From assembly GCA_903845345.1 (NCBI GenBank), contig CAIMXF010000465.1, positions 1 to 34,272 on the forward strand: a stretch of 34,272 bases of DNA, written 5' to 3'. Numbering within the stretch: position 1 is the first letter of the stretch; each line of letters opens with the position of its first letter. This DNA is from an uncultured beta proteobacterium (GTDB taxonomy: Bacteria > Pseudomonadota > Gammaproteobacteria > Burkholderiales > Burkholderiaceae_C). The notes below the pieces were generated by a model, which saw only the letters and a program-made list of their open reading frames with translations, did no database searches and was not told the origin of the DNA. Shown here piece by piece: positions 32,653 to 34,272 of the stretch. A program made the position numbers and the translations under genes.

Positions 32653-33204
32653 TCAATGGTCGAAACCGGTGACCAGTGCGGTGACGACGGGGGCCAGCTT
32701 GCTGCGGCTGGTGGCCCACTTGCCCATCTGGAAGGTGCCGTCGAGGGAGTAGGCGCTGCTCGAGAGCACGGTGCCGTTCTCGTCGCGCAGCGTCAGCGTG
32801 GCGTCGCGGATGTAGGACTTGTAGCCGGTGCCGAACGTGGGCGTGCCCCATTCGATGTCGGCGGTGTAGGTGATGCGGAACTTGCACGAGGTCGGCGCGC
32901 CGCCCTCTTCGTAGATGCGGCTCTCGATCTCGTGGTTGTGCAGCTCGGCCTGCAGCGCCGGCGCGATCTCGGGGTCGGGCGTCAGCGGGTTGTATTCCAC
33001 GCAGACCGAGTCGAGCGCCTTGTGCTCGTGATAGACGGTGTTCTTCGCGCTGCTCGGGCCGGTGGAGATCGCGCTCACCGCGACCGCGCCGGTGGCCTTG
33101 ACCAGTTCGATGACCGGCGCGGGGCTGATGACGGAGCAGCCCGGGAGGACGACGGCCACCGCGGCCAGGGCGAGCAACTTGTGGGACGGCTTGAAGAACG
33201 GCAT
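32653..33204 (-). CDS. Small outer-membrane lipoprotein (Sbal_3080-like)
   Basis: The 183-residue product has a lipoprotein signal with LPGC (Cys23), and no Asp at +2. The mature part resembles Sbal_3080-type lipoproteins: SVCVEYNPLTPDPEIAPALQ, a disulfide-forming pair of cysteines, the strand CKFRITYTADIEWG and ATLTLRDENGTVLSSSAY. Function of the family is unknown. Start taken as ATG 33204. It lies between the helical-repeat gene (41 bp) and flgH (29 bp), all minus strand, so the three are probably one transcript. Confidence 0.75.
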   Translation of the reverse strand: MPFFKPSHKLLALAAVAVVLPGCSVISPAPVIELVKATGAVAVSAISTGPSSAKNTVYHEHKALDSVCVEYNPLTPDPEIAPALQAELHNHEIESRIYEEGGAPTSCKFRITYTADIEWGTPTFGTGYKSYIRDATLTLRDENGTVLSSSAYSLDGTFQMGKWATSRSKLAPVVTALVTGFDH

Positions 33205-33245
33205 GTGGGGATGTTCCGGTGTTGGCGAACTCGGGGCGTTGGGGT

Positions 33246-33980
33246 TCAGGCGACGGCGCTGAAGGTGCGCTCGATGCCGGCGATGCCCAGCGTCGCGTAG
33301 CTGGCGACGCGGCCGGCCACGTTGCCGACGCCGTCGGCCACCTCGCCGATGCCGTCGCCGACGTAGCCGGCCGCGGTCTCGAGGCCGCTGCCGGCGGTGA
33401 CTGCGTAGTCGCGGGCGCGCGACGAGCCGTTCTCGATGGAGGTCCACGCCTGGCTGGCCAGGTGCTCGACCTCCGCCGTGCCCTTCTCGATCTCGTTGAG
33501 CGCGCCGCTGGCCGCGTGCTCGATGCCGTGCCAGGCGTCGACGGCGACGTCGCCCACGGCCGCCGCGCCCGCTTCGGCGGCGTGCACCACGTCGCCGGCC
33601 ATCCCCGCGACGTCCTGGGCGCCGGCCTTGATCGTGTCCCACGTGGCGCCGGCGGCGTTCTCGGCGCCCTGCAGCGCCTGGCTCGCGCCGTTGCGCACCG
33701 CGGCGTAGGCGGCCATCGCGGCACTGCCGACGTCGGTCACGCCCGTCTCGACCGCCTGGCCGACATACCTGCCGGCGTCCTCGACGGCATTGAGCGCCTT
33801 CTCGCTGAGCGAGACCGTGGCGCTGGCGCCTTCGGCGATCGCGTCGCCCACGCCCAGCATGGCGGCGCCGACGGCGCCGTATTCCTTCTCGTTCGCCTCG
33901 TACTTGCCCGGCCGGATCTGCTCGTTCACCGAGGCGTACGGCGAGCTGATCATGCTGGTTGAGGATGTGACGGACGTCAT
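33246..33980 (-). CDS. Ala/Gly-rich helical-repeat protein of unknown function
   Basis: The 244-residue product is not recognised. After a polar start (residues 1-35) it is dominated by repeated Ala/Gly/Val-rich amphipathic helices with units like GAVGAAMLGVGDAIAEGA, GAENAAGATWDTIKAGAQDV and YVGDGIGEVADGVGNVAGRV. These recall 11-residue LEA/apolipoprotein-type repeats. There is no signal peptide, membrane helix or cysteine. The ATG at 33980 follows a strong AAGGAG Shine-Dalgarno (7-bp gap). It heads the unit with the lipoprotein and flgH. A membrane- or surface-associated role is only a guess from amphipathicity. Confidence 0.7.
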   Translation of the reverse strand: MTSVTSSTSMISSPYASVNEQIRPGKYEANEKEYGAVGAAMLGVGDAIAEGASATVSLSEKALNAVEDAGRYVGQAVETGVTDVGSAAMAAYAAVRNGASQALQGAENAAGATWDTIKAGAQDVAGMAGDVVHAAEAGAAAVGDVAVDAWHGIEHAASGALNEIEKGTAEVEHLASQAWTSIENGSSRARDYAVTAGSGLETAAGYVGDGIGEVADGVGNVAGRVASYATLGIAGIERTFSAVA

Positions 33981-33993
33981 GGACGGACTCCTT

Positions 33994-34011
33994 GATTCGG
34001 ATGTTCGAATC
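33994..34011 (-). promoter_or_regulatory. Inverted repeat abutting the Shine-Dalgarno of the helical-repeat gene
   Basis: GATTCG-GATGTT-CGAATC has perfect 6-bp arms and a 6-bp loop. It lies directly upstream of the Shine-Dalgarno (33988-33993) of the gene starting at 33980. It could be a 5'-leader hairpin affecting ribosome access or a protein-binding dyad. Confidence 0.45.
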
Positions 34012-34184
34012 GTAGAGAGTCCCCGGCCGACCTAATCGGCGATCAAAGCCGGAAATGAAGGGCAATTCCTCTCCGCCACCGAAACTATTCTTTACCTCGC
34101 CCCGAGCCTCCGGATCCGTCCCTGGGCCTTGCACGGGCGTTCGCGCGGCCGTCGGCCAGCCTCGGGTCGGCGCTTGTTCGCGCA

Positions 34185-34206
34185 GCACGGCGAGGCGCCG
34201 CCGTGC
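34185..34206 (-). terminator. Hairpin just after the truncated right-end gene
   Basis: GCACGGCG-AGGCGC-CGCCGTGC forms a perfect 8-bp stem starting 3 bp after the stop codon (34209-34211) of the minus-strand gene. No T-tract follows. Its position suggests a transcript-end structure. Confidence 0.4.
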
Positions 34207-34208
34207 GC

Positions 34209-34272
34209 TCAGGGCGACAGCCGCACCACCGTGTAGACGAAGGCCGCGCCGCAGCAGGTCAGCGCGATCAGC
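34209..34272 (-). CDS. 3' end of a gene, probably membrane protein (partial)
   Basis: Only the last 20 codons and TGA stop are inside the window. The minus-strand frame ends LIALTCCGAAFVYTVVRLSP, hydrophobic and typical of a C-terminal membrane helix. A hairpin follows immediately. The family cannot be told. The start lies beyond the right edge. Confidence 0.5.
   Translation of the reverse strand, partial: LIALTCCGAAFVYTVVRLSP

Overview
The window is about 34 kb of GC-rich, densely coding bacterial DNA. It looks like a chromosomal segment of a Gram-negative bacterium, most likely a betaproteobacterium of the order Burkholderiales. Reasons are the base composition, the outer-membrane lipoproteins, a FlgH homologue, and a dif-like site whose arms fit the proteobacterial XerC/XerD pattern. 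The order is an inference. No rRNA, tRNA, CRISPR array or insertion sequence was seen.

The left end carries a strong candidate dif site (65-92), the XerCD recombination site of the replication terminus. All five CCCTNCCC octamers found by eye read toward it. Beside dif lies a BlaI-type regulon: repressor blaI and an M56 (BlaR1-like) membrane metalloprotease in one operon, then an S41 serine protease gene. Three near-identical operators, two at the blaI promoter and one at the S41 promoter, tie the genes together.

A TPR-GAF-GGDEF diguanylate cyclase follows (3478-6261). Next comes an unusual trio: a TPR-sulfotransferase (minus), and divergently a 1011-residue protein with two complete PLP-enzyme domains overlapping a TPR/ATP-grasp ligase. 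Together they suggest decarboxylation, ATP-dependent ligation and sulfation. A GH30 glycosidase with a LacI-type operator ends tail-to-tail with them.

From 15064 to 17442 lies a bufferin-type RiPP operon: a four-cysteine DUF2282 precursor, a DUF692/MNIO enzyme, a DUF2063 partner and a DoxX membrane protein. A minus-strand unit of histidine kinase, double-domain KaiC-like ATPase and single-domain response regulator follows (17488-20147). Then come RecQ with a non-standard C-terminus, YihY, YciI, WrbA, a decayed aldehyde-oxidase fragment, a sigma-28-like factor, a free-methionine-sulfoxide reductase, a DHA2 transporter and a small conserved protein. A DedA-rhodanese fusion overlaps convergently the end of a catalase-like gene, which lies behind trxC and an OmpR-type regulator.

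The right end holds a three-gene minus-strand unit: an Ala/Gly-rich helical-repeat protein, a small lipoprotein and an isolated flgH. After it comes the last codons of a truncated membrane-protein gene. Two gene remnants (LysR effector domain, molybdopterin aldehyde oxidase tail) show gene decay within this terminus region.
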